DNA from: Orenia metallireducens
GTDB taxonomy: Bacteria; Bacillota; Halanaerobiia; Halobacteroidales; Halobacteroidaceae
Direction: 5' to 3'
Assembly: GCF_003001995.1 (NCBI RefSeq)
Contig: NZ_PVNB01000030.1
Coordinates: 1-45,263, forward strand
DNA: 45,263 bases
Part shown: positions 16,505-24,933 of the stretch, piece by piece
How the letters are laid out: each line of letters opens with the position of its first letter
Numbering within the stretch: position 1 is the first letter of the stretch
Notes under the pieces: model-generated
What the model was told of the DNA's origin: nothing
What the model saw: only the letters and a program-made list of their open reading frames with translations
The model's database searches: none
Made by a program: the position numbers and the translations under genes

Positions 16505-17674
16505 ATGAAGATACTCATAGCCCCAGATTCATTTAAAGGAAGTTTGACTGCATTAGAAGTTGCAGAGAATATCGAAAAAGGGATTTTAAGGATTCTACCA
16601 GATGCAGAGGTTTTGAAAGTACCGATGGCTGATGGTGGAGAAGGTACTTTACAGTCATTAGTTGATGCTAACCAAGGAGAGGTTATAGAAAAAGAGGTAG
16701 TTGGTCCTCTTGGTGATAAAGTAGAAGGTTATTTTGGCTATCTAGCAAAGGATAATACAGGAGTTGTAGAGATGGCAGTTGCTTCTGGCTTACCACTTAT
16801 CTCAGAGCAAGATCTCAACCCAATGAAAACTACTACCTATGGGACCGGTGAGTTGATCAAAGCTGCTCTAGATAAGGGTGTAAAAGAGCTAATCATTGGG
16901 ATTGGTGGTAGTGCAACTAATGATGGTGGGGTTGGAATGGCTCAAGCATTAGGGGTCAAATTCTTAGATAGTAGTGGTGAAGAGATTGGGTTTGGTGGAG
17001 GAGAATTAGATAAGATTGAGTCAATTGATATGAGTGGACTAGACCCTAGGATCAAGGATGTAAAGATTAGAGTTGCATGTGATGTAACAAATTGCCTTTA
17101 TGGTCCAGAGGGTGCTGCCCACATTTATGGTCCTCAAAAGGGTGCAACCCCGGAGATGATTAAAATTTTGGATGATAATCTACGCCATTTGGCTGAAGTT
17201 GTAAAAAGAGACCTTGCTAAGGATGTACAGAGTATAGTGGGTGGGGGAGCAGCTGGAGGTTTAGGGGCAGGACTAGTCGCCTTCTTAGATGCAAAGCTTG
17301 AAACTGGAGTTGATATTATCTTAGATGCTACTAACTTGGCTGCTAGGATGAAAGGTGTAGATTTAGTTATCACAGGTGAAGGTAGGTTAGATAGTCAGAC
17401 AGTTAATGGCAAGACTCCAATTGGTGTTGCTAAGAAGGCAAAGGAATTTGGCTTACCTGTCATAGCTATCTCAGCTATCTTTGGAGATGGTGTAGAGAAG
17501 GTACTTGGTGAAGGAATAGATGCTGTCTTTAATATGTATCAAGATCCATCTGTCTCTATGGAAGATCAACCTACAGAAGAGTGGCTACAGTTTATAGCTG
17601 AACAGATAATGAGAGCTTTAAAAATAGAGACATCAGCACCTGATATGGGGATAGCTTTTGAATATATAAGCTAA
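16505..17674 (+). CDS. garK: Glycerate 2-kinase (GarK/GlxK family)
   Basis: It phosphorylates D-glycerate with ATP, giving 2-phosphoglycerate for glycolysis. The 389-residue sequence has the family N-terminus MKILIAPDSFKGSLTALEVAE, the VPMADGGEGT motif, the VIGIGGSATNDGG-like IIGIGGSATNDGGVGMAQALG segment and the C-terminal LVITGEGRLDSQTVNGKTPIGVAK. This is the type I kinase family that forms 2-phosphoglycerate, not the 3-phosphoglycerate-forming one. GGGAGGTG at 16492-16499 sets the ATG. It is the last enzyme of the aldarate route, encoded second in this run. Confidence 0.94.
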   Translation: MKILIAPDSFKGSLTALEVAENIEKGILRILPDAEVLKVPMADGGEGTLQSLVDANQGEVIEKEVVGPLGDKVEGYFGYLAKDNTGVVEMAVASGLPLISEQDLNPMKTTTYGTGELIKAALDKGVKELIIGIGGSATNDGGVGMAQALGVKFLDSSGEEIGFGGGELDKIESIDMSGLDPRIKDVKIRVACDVTNCLYGPEGAAHIYGPQKGATPEMIKILDDNLRHLAEVVKRDLAKDVQSIVGGGAAGGLGAGLVAFLDAKLETGVDIILDATNLAARMKGVDLVITGEGRLDSQTVNGKTPIGVAKKAKEFGLPVIAISAIFGDGVEKVLGEGIDAVFNMYQDPSVSMEDQPTEEWLQFIAEQIMRALKIETSAPDMGIAFEYIS

Positions 17675-17779
17675 AATAATAATTAAACCCTTGGAAATAA
17701 AGATTTAGGATTAATACTATTTATAAATCATTTTAAAAGGGAATGATTAAATAGATACCAAGATTAAGGATGTGGTGAA

Positions 17780-18664
17780 ATGGATTTTGAGATTAAAGGA
17801 ATTATCCCTGCCATGGTCACACCTATGGATAAGGAAGGGAATTTAAATAAAGCTGCTTTAAGAAAGCTGACTAATCACCTAATAGATGGTGGCGTTCATG
17901 GATTATTTCCAGTAGGAAGTACAGGTGAATATTATGGGTTGACTCTAGATCAAAAAAGGGAAGCTCTTGAAATTGTTATAGAAGAGGCTAATGGTAGATT
18001 ACCTATTTATGCTGCTACAGGAATGATTACTACTAAAGAGACTATTCAGGTAACACAGATGGCAGAGGATGCAGGAGCAGATGCAGTTTCAGTTCTAACA
18101 CCGATGTTTATTAGACCTAGTGAGAATGAGCTTTATAATCATTATAAGGCAGTTGCTGAAAGTGTAGATATTCCTGTATTATTGTACAATAACCCTGCTA
18201 GAACTGGTGTTAATGTCAGTGCTGACTTAATGGAGAAACTAAGTCAGATAGATAACATAGCTGGAATCAAGGATACTAGTGGTAATATGACTCTAACAGG
18301 AGAGTTTATTAGAAGAACACCTGATGATTTTACTGTTTTAGCTGGTTCAGATACTTTAATCTTAAGTACATTAGTTTATGGAGGAAAGGGTGCAATCAGT
18401 TCAACATCTAATATAGCACCAGAGTTGATCGTTAGAATCTATGAGGAGTATATTCAAGGAAATATAGAAGAGGCTCGTAAAGCACAGTTTGAATTGGCTC
18501 CACTTCGCTTAGCCTTTAGTCTAGGAACCTTCCCTGTAATTATGAAAGAAGGATTAAAGCTAATGGGAATTGATGCTGGTGATACTTTATCACCTGTAGA
18601 GTCAATTGGTGAAGAAGAAAGAGCTAAGTTAAAGGGTATCTTAGATAATTTAGGTCTTATTTAA
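17780..18664 (+). CDS. DapA/NAL-superfamily lyase, probable 5-keto-4-deoxyglucarate aldolase
   Basis: This is a 294-residue TIM barrel of the DHDPS/N-acetylneuraminate lyase superfamily: FPVGSTGEYYGL (carboxylate-binding loop), Y136 in LLYNNPARTG and Schiff-base Lys164 in GIKDTSGN. It is not needed for lysine synthesis in this context. The operon makes 5-keto-4-deoxyglucarate and consumes tartronate semialdehyde, yet has no HpcH/HpaI-type GarL aldolase. The best inference is that this protein performs the cleavage into pyruvate and tartronate semialdehyde. Alternatives are the decarboxylating dehydratase KdgD of the same superfamily (but then a reductase and a glycerate kinase would have no substrate) or another keto-deoxy-sugar aldolase. 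Confidence 0.8.
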   Translation: MDFEIKGIIPAMVTPMDKEGNLNKAALRKLTNHLIDGGVHGLFPVGSTGEYYGLTLDQKREALEIVIEEANGRLPIYAATGMITTKETIQVTQMAEDAGADAVSVLTPMFIRPSENELYNHYKAVAESVDIPVLLYNNPARTGVNVSADLMEKLSQIDNIAGIKDTSGNMTLTGEFIRRTPDDFTVLAGSDTLILSTLVYGGKGAISSTSNIAPELIVRIYEEYIQGNIEEARKAQFELAPLRLAFSLGTFPVIMKEGLKLMGIDAGDTLSPVESIGEEERAKLKGILDNLGLI

Positions 18665-18709
18665 ATTATTTATAAATTTACTAAATCAAACTAAAAGGAG
18701 AGATGTACA

Positions 18710-19600
18710 GTGAAGAAGATTGGATTTATTGGATTAGGAATTATGGGTAAACCTATGGCAAAGAATTTAATGGATGCAGGGCATGAAATGATCGTTCTTG
18801 ATATTAATCAGGACGTTTTAAAGGAAATGAAAGAGTATGGAGCAGAGGTAGCAGCTACTCCTAAAGAGATCGCAGAAAATAGTGAGGTTATTATTACAAT
18901 GCTTCCTAACTCTCCTCATGTTAAAGCAGTAGTTTTAGGAGAGAATGGAGTAATTGAGGGAGTTAAAGAGGGGCAAGTATTAATCGATATGAGCTCAATC
19001 TCACCTTTAGTATCTCAAGAGGTAGCTGCAGAGCTAGAGAAGAAAGGTGTTGAAATGTTAGATGCACCAGTTAGTGGTGGTCAAGAAGGTGCAGAAGCTG
19101 GAACAGTAGCCTTTATGGTTGGAGGTAAAGAAGAGGTATTTGAAGAGAATAGAGCTATCTTAGATATCATGGGTGGTAGTGTTACTTTAGTAGGAAGTAT
19201 CGGTGCTGGAGAGACTACTAAGCTTGTAAATCAAGTAATCGTTGGTATCAATATTGCAGCAGTAGCTGAAGCTTTAAGCTTTGGTAAGAAAGCAGGGGTA
19301 AATCCTGAGAATATCTTCAATGCAATTAGAGGAGGACTTGCTGGTAGCCAATGTTTAGAGGATAAAGCACCTAGAATGATAGCTGGAGAGTATGACCCAG
19401 GATTTAAGATGAAGTTACATGTAAAGGATTTAACAAATGCTTTTGAAACAAGTAGAGAGTTACACACATATATGCCATTAGCATCTCAAGTAATGCAGAT
19501 GATGCAAAAGCTATTATCTGATGGTCATACAGAGGTAGATCATGGTGGATTAGGATTATTCTATGAAAAACTGAACAATATCTCTTTAAAGAAAGACTAA
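18710..19600 (+). CDS. garR: Tartronate semialdehyde (2-hydroxy-3-oxopropionate) reductase, copy 1
   Basis: It reduces tartronate semialdehyde to D-glycerate with NAD(P)H. The 296 residues belong to the beta-hydroxyacid dehydrogenase family: Rossmann motif GFIGLGIMGKPMAKNL at 5-20, substrate motif DAPVSGGQEGAEAGT at about 117-131 and the catalytic-lysine segment GAGETTKLVNQ (about 165-175). The GTG start is preceded by AAAGGAGAG. It is 97% identical (9 differences) to the copy at 22696-23586, and the shared upstream sequence ACTAAAAGGAGAGATGTACA shows the repeat includes the ribosome site. It closes the glucarate operon. Confidence 0.94.
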   Translation: MKKIGFIGLGIMGKPMAKNLMDAGHEMIVLDINQDVLKEMKEYGAEVAATPKEIAENSEVIITMLPNSPHVKAVVLGENGVIEGVKEGQVLIDMSSISPLVSQEVAAELEKKGVEMLDAPVSGGQEGAEAGTVAFMVGGKEEVFEENRAILDIMGGSVTLVGSIGAGETTKLVNQVIVGINIAAVAEALSFGKKAGVNPENIFNAIRGGLAGSQCLEDKAPRMIAGEYDPGFKMKLHVKDLTNAFETSRELHTYMPLASQVMQMMQKLLSDGHTEVDHGGLGLFYEKLNNISLKKD

Positions 19601-19634
19601 TTAAAAATTACTAATGCCATTGTAATTTAGATAT

Positions 19635-19678
19635 GATAGATTTACACTGGTTTAGATCTAAACCAGTGTAAATCTATC
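19635..19678. terminator. 44-bp perfect palindrome after garR copy 1
   Basis: Twenty-two base arms centred on AGATCT, without mismatch. The right side lacks a clear T-run (TACAAAATAAAA), so it may act as an mRNA 3' stabiliser or a two-way block rather than a classic terminator. Confidence 0.6.
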
Positions 19679-19710
19679 TACAAAATAAAAAAAGTTCCTT
19701 TGTAGCATTA

Positions 19711-19749
19711 GGTAAAGCAATCCAATATTCCAAATTCAATTGCTTTGCC
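19711..19749 (+). promoter_or_regulatory. Leader hairpin upstream of the larA-garD-garR operon
   Basis: GGTAAAGCAAT pairs with ATTGCTTTGCC (11 bp, one T-G) around a 17-base loop. A GTGCAC palindrome follows at about 19756-19761, similar in core to the palindrome after cdaR. No good promoter was found. Regulatory role is a guess. Confidence 0.3.
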
Positions 19750-19817
19750 AAATAGTGCACAGGATATTCTGTAATAATCAAATAAGCTTATTAAATTAAT
19801 AATACAGGGAGGTTAAG

Positions 19818-21095
19818 ATGGAAAATCTCTTTTTAAAAGCCAATCCAGGAGAGTTTCTAACTACTAAGGAGAAAGAAGAGCTGATTGAAAGATTTGTTTC
19901 TTCAATCTCAAAAGATGTTAAAAAGATTCTATTATTACCACCAGACTCTACCCGTAAACATGCTGGGATAGGTGAGTTAATAAGAATACTCTACTCTAAA
20001 TTACCTGATAAACAGATAGAGATAATGCCTGCATTAGGGACTCATAGTCCAATGAGTACAGAGCAGTTAATAGATATGTTTGGAGAGAAGATACCTCTAG
20101 ATAGATATCTAGTCCATAACTGGCGTGAAGATACTGTAACTGTTGGGGTAATCCCAGGAGCTTATGTGAGTGAGGTATCTGAAGGGATAGTAACAGAGGA
20201 TATTGAGGTCAAGATCAATTATAGGCTAGTTAGTGGAGAGTATGATTTAATCATCTCTGTTGGTCAAGTCTTGCCCCATGCAGTAATAGGGATGTCTAAC
20301 TATAGTAAGAACATCTTTGTAGGCTGTGGTGGTGAAGAGATGATCAATCAATCTCATTTTATTGGGGGGGCTTATGGTTTAGAGCGGTTTTTAGGTCAAG
20401 ACCACTCTCCAGTTCGTAAGTTATTTGATTATGGTGAAGAGAGATTGTTAAAGGATATTCCTTTAACTTACATCTTAACTGCAAATACCCTAGATATTCA
20501 AGCAGATACTGGGATAACAGGGATGCTTGGAATCTTTATTGGTAAAGAGCGAGGCATCTTTGAAGAAGCCTTAAAGCTAAGCCAAGAGAATAATATTACT
20601 TATTTGGAAAAGCCACTAAAGAAGGTAGTTGTTTATTTAGGAGCTAAGTTTAAAAGTACCTGGCTAGCCAATAAAGCAATTTATAGAACAAGAATGGCCT
20701 TAGCAGATGGTGGTCAATTGATTATTATTGCTCCAGGCTTAAAGGAGTTTGGAGAGGATAAAGGGATTGACTCTATCATTAGAAAATATGGTTATTCAGG
20801 TAAAGAGGCTACCCTTATTGCTCTAGAGAATAATGAGGATTTGCAGGAATATCGGTCTGCTGTAGGACACTTAATCCGTGGCTCCTCTGATGGCAGATTT
20901 GAGGTTACTTATGCTTGTAAACAGTTATCCCAAGAGGAGATAGAAGGAGTTAATTACAATTATATGCCTTTAGATGAGGCTTTAGTTACTTATAAGCCAG
21001 AAAAATTAACTTATGGCTATAATACTTTAGATAATGGTGAAGAAGTATTCTTTATAGATAATCCAACTACTGGATTATGGATTTATGAAGGATAA
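19818..21095 (+). CDS. LarA-family nickel-pincer 2-hydroxyacid racemase/epimerase homologue
   Basis: This 425-residue homologue of lactate racemase LarA has the DUF2088 N-terminal domain (ILLLPPDSTRKHAG, then G74-T75-H76 in ALGTHSPMS) and the segment VLPHAVIGMSNYSKNIFVGCGG. Its His154 and Lys164 fit the LarA residues that bind the nickel-pincer nucleotide; Lys164 would be the covalent attachment lysine. LarA homologues are known to act on various 2-hydroxyacids. Placed between two aldarate modules, the natural guess is an epimerase of an aldarate, gluconate-like acid or glycerate. The cofactor genes larB, larC and larE are not in the window and would have to be elsewhere. Confidence 0.82.
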   Translation: MENLFLKANPGEFLTTKEKEELIERFVSSISKDVKKILLLPPDSTRKHAGIGELIRILYSKLPDKQIEIMPALGTHSPMSTEQLIDMFGEKIPLDRYLVHNWREDTVTVGVIPGAYVSEVSEGIVTEDIEVKINYRLVSGEYDLIISVGQVLPHAVIGMSNYSKNIFVGCGGEEMINQSHFIGGAYGLERFLGQDHSPVRKLFDYGEERLLKDIPLTYILTANTLDIQADTGITGMLGIFIGKERGIFEEALKLSQENNITYLEKPLKKVVVYLGAKFKSTWLANKAIYRTRMALADGGQLIIIAPGLKEFGEDKGIDSIIRKYGYSGKEATLIALENNEDLQEYRSAVGHLIRGSSDGRFEVTYACKQLSQEEIEGVNYNYMPLDEALVTYKPEKLTYGYNTLDNGEEVFFIDNPTTGLWIYEG

Positions 21096-21125
21096 TGATG
21101 GTATAGATTAACGGAGGTGAATTCA

Positions 21126-22637
21126 ATGGTAGATAATAAACCCTTATTAATTAGAATTAGTGAAGAAGATAATGTTGAGATAGTTGTCAATGAGAATGGT
21201 TTAAAAGCTGGTACAAAGATAAAAGATGATATTATCGTTAAAGAGGATATACCTCAAGCACATAAAGTGGCTTTAAAGGATTTTGAAGAAGGTGATGAGA
21301 TAATCAGATATGGTAATGTAATTGGTTATGCAGCTAAAAGAATCGAAAAGGGAAGCTGGATAAATCAATATAATGTAACCTTACCTTCATCACCCAAGTT
21401 AGATAAATTAGAGTTTGCAACTAATCTTAAGGAGCTTCCGACCTTAGAAGGATATACCTTTAAGGGCTATAGAAATAGTGATGGGAGTGTAGGTACTAAG
21501 AATTTATTAGGAATATTCTCTTGTGTCCAATGTGCTGAAGGGGTACTAAATCGTGCAATTAAAAAGATTGAAGAGGAGTTACTTCCTCAATATCCTAATG
21601 TAGATGGAGTTGTACCAATCAATCATAATTATGGTTGTGGAGTAGCAATCAATTCTCCAAATGCTAAGATACCAATTAGAACTTTAAAGAATATTAGTGA
21701 GAATCCAAACTTTGGAGAGGTAATAGTTGTTAGCTTAGGCTGTGAAAAGTTAGAAGCAGACCGACTCTTTAAAGGAATGGATAAGAATGTAATAGTCTTA
21801 CAAGAGGAAGCTGGCTTTGAAGAGATGCTAGAAACTATTGTAAGTAGAGCTAAAGAGGCTTTAGAGATATTAAATAGACGTCAAAGAGAGATCTGCCCTG
21901 CTTCAGAACTAGTTGTAGGGATGCAATGTGGTGGTAGTGATGCCTTTTCAGGGATTACTGCGAATCCAGCAGTAGGCTATGCAGCTGATTTATTGGTTAG
22001 AACAGGAGCTACTGTCATTTTTGCTGAGGTTTCTGAGGTTAGAGATGGACTCCACCTACTTGCTCCAAGGATAGTCAATCAAGAGCTTGGGGAAAAATTA
22101 AAAGAGGAGATAGCTTGGTATGATAACTACCTAGATCTAGGTAGTGTTGATCGAGATGCTAATCCAACACCTGGTAATAAGCAAGGGGGGCTAGCTAATA
22201 TAGTAGAGAAATCTTTAGGGTCTATTCAAAAAGCAGGTACCTCTCCAATAGTAGATATCTTATCTCCAGGAGAGAAGGTCAAGAAGAAAGGACTTGTCTT
22301 TGCAGCAACTCCAGCCAGTGATTTTGTCTGTGGTACCTTACAATTAGCAGCAGGTATCACCTTACAGGTCTTTACAACAGGACGTGGTACTACTTATGGT
22401 CTAGCTATGGCTCCTGTGATCAAGGTCTCTAGCCGTACAGTTTTAAAGGATAAATGGCAGGACTTAATCGATATCGATGCTGGTAGGATTGCTACAGGAG
22501 AAGTAGATATTAAAGAGGTTGGAAAGGAGATTTTTGAATATATTCTGGCTGTAGCAAGTGGTGAAAAGAAGACTTGGGCTGATAAATGGCAGATTGAGAA
22601 TAGACTATGCTTATTTAACCCAGCTCCAATAACTTGA
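21126..22637 (+). CDS. garD: Galactarate dehydratase
   Basis: It dehydrates D-galactarate (mucate) to 5-keto-4-deoxy-D-glucarate, joining the glucarate route. The 503-residue protein has an N-terminal SAF domain (about 1-90; [24 protein letters not shown]) and the UxaA/GarD catalytic region ([73 protein letters not shown]) and ends NPAPIT, closely following E. coli GarD as I recall it. Conserved cysteines and histidine suit its Fe-dependent mechanism. A GTG at 21117 lies inside the GGAGGTG ribosome site, so I place the start at the ATG at 21126. It sits 30 bases after the LarA homologue. Confidence 0.95.
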   Translation: MVDNKPLLIRISEEDNVEIVVNENGLKAGTKIKDDIIVKEDIPQAHKVALKDFEEGDEIIRYGNVIGYAAKRIEKGSWINQYNVTLPSSPKLDKLEFATNLKELPTLEGYTFKGYRNSDGSVGTKNLLGIFSCVQCAEGVLNRAIKKIEEELLPQYPNVDGVVPINHNYGCGVAINSPNAKIPIRTLKNISENPNFGEVIVVSLGCEKLEADRLFKGMDKNVIVLQEEAGFEEMLETIVSRAKEALEILNRRQREICPASELVVGMQCGGSDAFSGITANPAVGYAADLLVRTGATVIFAEVSEVRDGLHLLAPRIVNQELGEKLKEEIAWYDNYLDLGSVDRDANPTPGNKQGGLANIVEKSLGSIQKAGTSPIVDILSPGEKVKKKGLVFAATPASDFVCGTLQLAAGITLQVFTTGRGTTYGLAMAPVIKVSSRTVLKDKWQDLIDIDAGRIATGEVDIKEVGKEIFEYILAVASGEKKTWADKWQIENRLCLFNPAPIT

Positions 22638-22695
22638 CAGATAGAGTAAATTAATTACAATTTTACTGAATTTAAACTAAAAGGAGAGATGTACA

Positions 22696-23586
22696 GTGAA
22701 GAAAATTGGATTTATCGGATTAGGAATCATGGGAAAACCTATGGCAAAGAATTTAATGGATGCAGGGCATGAAATGATCGTTCTTGATATTAATCAGGAC
22801 GTTTTAAAGGAAATGAAAGAGTATGGAGCAGAGCTAGCAGCTACTCCTAAAGAGATCGCAGAAAATAGTGAGGTTATTATTACAATGCTTCCTAACTCTC
22901 CTCATGTTAAAGCAGTAGTTTTAGGAGAGAATGGAGTAATTGAGGGAGTTAAAGAGGGGCAAGTATTAATCGATATGAGCTCAATCTCACCTTTAGTATC
23001 TCAGGAGGTAGCTGCAGAGCTAGAGAAGAAAGGTGTTGAGATGTTAGACGCACCAGTTAGTGGAGGGCAAGAGGGTGCAGAAGCTGGAACAGTTGCCTTT
23101 ATGGTTGGAGGTAAAGAAGATATATTTAAAGAGAATAAAGCAATCTTAGATATCATGGGTGGTAGTGTTACTTTAGTAGGAAGTATTGGTGCTGGAGAGA
23201 CAACTAAGCTTGTAAATCAAGTAATTGTTGGAATCAATATTGCTGCAGTAGCAGAAGCCTTAAGCTTAGGTAAGAAAGCAGGAGTAGATCCAGAGAATAT
23301 CTTCAATGCAATCAGAGGAGGGCTTGCTGGAAGTCAATGTTTAGAGGATAAAGCACCTAGAATGATAGCAGGAGAGTATGACCCAGGCTTTAAGATGAAG
23401 TTACATGTAAAGGATTTAACAAATGCTTTTGAAACAAGTAGAGAGTTACACACATATATGCCTTTAGCATCTCAGGTAATGGAGATGATGCAAAAGTTAT
23501 TGGCTGATGGTCATACAGAGGTAGACCACGGGGGATTAGGTCTATTCTATGAAAAACTGAACAATATCTCTTTGAAGAAAGACTAA
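22696..23586 (+). CDS. garR: Tartronate semialdehyde reductase, copy 2
   Basis: This is the second copy of the gene at 18710, with 296 residues and only nine substitutions (for example V/L near residue 46, E-V-F-E-E-N-R to D-I-F-K-E-N-K near 143-149, F/L and N/D near 190-196, Q/E and S/A near the end). All catalytic motifs are intact, so both copies should be active. DNA identity is uneven: 269 bases (18749-19017 in copy 1 coordinates) carry a single mismatch, while other parts differ at many silent sites. It ends the galactarate operon just as copy 1 ends the glucarate operon. Confidence 0.94.
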   Translation: MKKIGFIGLGIMGKPMAKNLMDAGHEMIVLDINQDVLKEMKEYGAELAATPKEIAENSEVIITMLPNSPHVKAVVLGENGVIEGVKEGQVLIDMSSISPLVSQEVAAELEKKGVEMLDAPVSGGQEGAEAGTVAFMVGGKEDIFKENKAILDIMGGSVTLVGSIGAGETTKLVNQVIVGINIAAVAEALSLGKKAGVDPENIFNAIRGGLAGSQCLEDKAPRMIAGEYDPGFKMKLHVKDLTNAFETSRELHTYMPLASQVMEMMQKLLADGHTEVDHGGLGLFYEKLNNISLKKD

Positions 23587-23639
23587 GGATTAAAGTAGCT
23601 AGCTGAAAAAACCAGTACTGGATGCTAAAGATTTTATTA

Positions 23640-23741
23640 TTACCCTAGACTTTATTATATATCAAGGCAGCTTCTGATTATATTGCTGATGATAATAAAG
23701 AATTTTTAGCAGATAATCTAGTCAATGTTGTTAATAAATAA
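23640..23741 (+). pseudogene. Possible remnant of a degraded coding sequence
   Basis: In one frame the tract reads KAASDYIADDNKEFLADN then LVNVVNK and a stop, with protein-like composition, but an upstream in-frame stop and the absence of a start leave only about 30 residues. It could be the C-terminal scrap of a lost gene next to the garR duplication. No family recognised; weak call. Confidence 0.25.
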
Positions 23742-23757
23742 GGGCACTTTTTAAATT

Positions 23758-23794
23758 AGACAGCAATGTATCTTTAGATATATTGCTGTTTTCT
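23758..23794 (+). terminator. Terminator after the galactarate operon
   Basis: ACAGCAAT-TATC pairs with GATA-ATTGCTGT around TTTA and is followed by TTTCTATAA. The DUF362 gene starts 19 bases later. Confidence 0.65.
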
Positions 23795-23812
23795 ATAATA
23801 AGGAGGGATAAA

Positions 23813-24901
23813 GTGAAGGTAAATAATATCTATGTCAGTTATGGAGACAGTCCAAAAGAGATGATAATAGAACTTTTAACCGAGATCAAGCCTGAAAGAG
23901 AGATAAGACCAGAGTCTTTAATTGGGATTAAGCCTAATTTAGTTGTCGCTAAAAAATCAAGCTCTGGTGCTACTACAGACCCCAATTTAGTGGCTGGAGT
24001 GATTGAATATTTACAATCTAAAGGCTATCATAATCTAATTATCCTAGAGGGATCTTGGGTAGGAGATAGAACTGCTAGAGCCTTTAAAGCTTGTGGCTAT
24101 GAGGAGTTATCCAAAAGATATAATGTTCCCTTAATCGATCTCCAAAAGGATAAATATCAAACTCATCATGTTATGGGTCTTGATATTAATCTTTGCCAAC
24201 AGGCTGTAGAAGTAGATTACTTGATTAATATGCCTGTCTTAAAAGGTCATTGCCAGACTAGAATGACCTGTGCTTTGAAGAATTTAAAGGGGTGTATTAC
24301 AGATAATGAAAAGAGAAAGTTCCATACTCTAGGTTTGCATAAGCCAATTGCCTACTTAAATAAGGCTTTAAGGCAGGATTTGGTTATTGTTGATGGGATT
24401 ATTGGAGATTTAGACTTTGAAGAAGGTGGAAACCCAGTCCAGATGAACCGAGTTATAGTAGGTAAAGATCCTGTGCTAATCGATACCTATGCAGCAGAGT
24501 TAATGGGCCATAATTTAGATGATGTTCCTTATATTAAAATGGCTGAAGCTATTGGAGTTGGTAGTACAGCTATAGAGAAGGCAGTTATTATTGAATTGAA
24601 TAAAGACCAAGGTGTTCAGTTGATTAAGCCATCTAGAAAGATCAAAGGACTTGCTAAATATATTGAGGAAGCTGATGCCTGCTCAGCTTGTTATGGTAGT
24701 CTAATTCATGCTTTAAAGAGATTAGATGAGCAAGGGAGGCTAAGAGGATTAAAGGAGAAAATCTACATTGGACAGGGTTATCAGAATCAAGAGTTAATAG
24801 GTTTAGGGGTTGGAGTCTGTACTAGAGGGGCTACTAAGAATATCAAGGGATGCCCACCCAAGGCTAAGGATATTATTGAATTTATAGAGAAAAATCTTTA
24901 A
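23813..24901 (+). CDS. DUF362-domain protein
   Basis: This 362-residue protein belongs to the DUF362 family. It has IGIKPNLV near residue 40, then LEGSWVGDRTARAFKACGYEEL, NMPVLKGHCQTRMTCALKNLKGC and DGIIGDLDFEEGGNP. Many DUF362 proteins carry a C-terminal 2x4Fe-4S ferredoxin domain; here that is absent, but cysteines in ADACSACYGSLIHAL and GVCTRGATKNIKGCPP could bind a metal or cluster. The biochemical role of this family is poorly defined. The GTG at 23813 is chosen because AAGGAGG precedes it at 23801-23807; a longer in-frame start overlaps the terminator. It begins a same-strand run with rex and transporters. Confidence 0.85.
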   Translation: MKVNNIYVSYGDSPKEMIIELLTEIKPEREIRPESLIGIKPNLVVAKKSSSGATTDPNLVAGVIEYLQSKGYHNLIILEGSWVGDRTARAFKACGYEELSKRYNVPLIDLQKDKYQTHHVMGLDINLCQQAVEVDYLINMPVLKGHCQTRMTCALKNLKGCITDNEKRKFHTLGLHKPIAYLNKALRQDLVIVDGIIGDLDFEEGGNPVQMNRVIVGKDPVLIDTYAAELMGHNLDDVPYIKMAEAIGVGSTAIEKAVIIELNKDQGVQLIKPSRKIKGLAKYIEEADACSACYGSLIHALKRLDEQGRLRGLKEKIYIGQGYQNQELIGLGVGVCTRGATKNIKGCPPKAKDIIEFIEKNL

Positions 24902-24933
24902 ATTTATATAAAAAGAATAACTGGGAGGTTATT

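Noticed and set aside
17780-18664. Assignment as DapA of lysine synthesis
   Set aside because: The family fits, but the operon has only aldarate genes and no other lysine pathway gene.
23730-23745. TTGTTAATAAATAAG as a Rex operator
   Set aside because: Only one half of the expected inverted TTGTTAA...TTAACAA motif is present.
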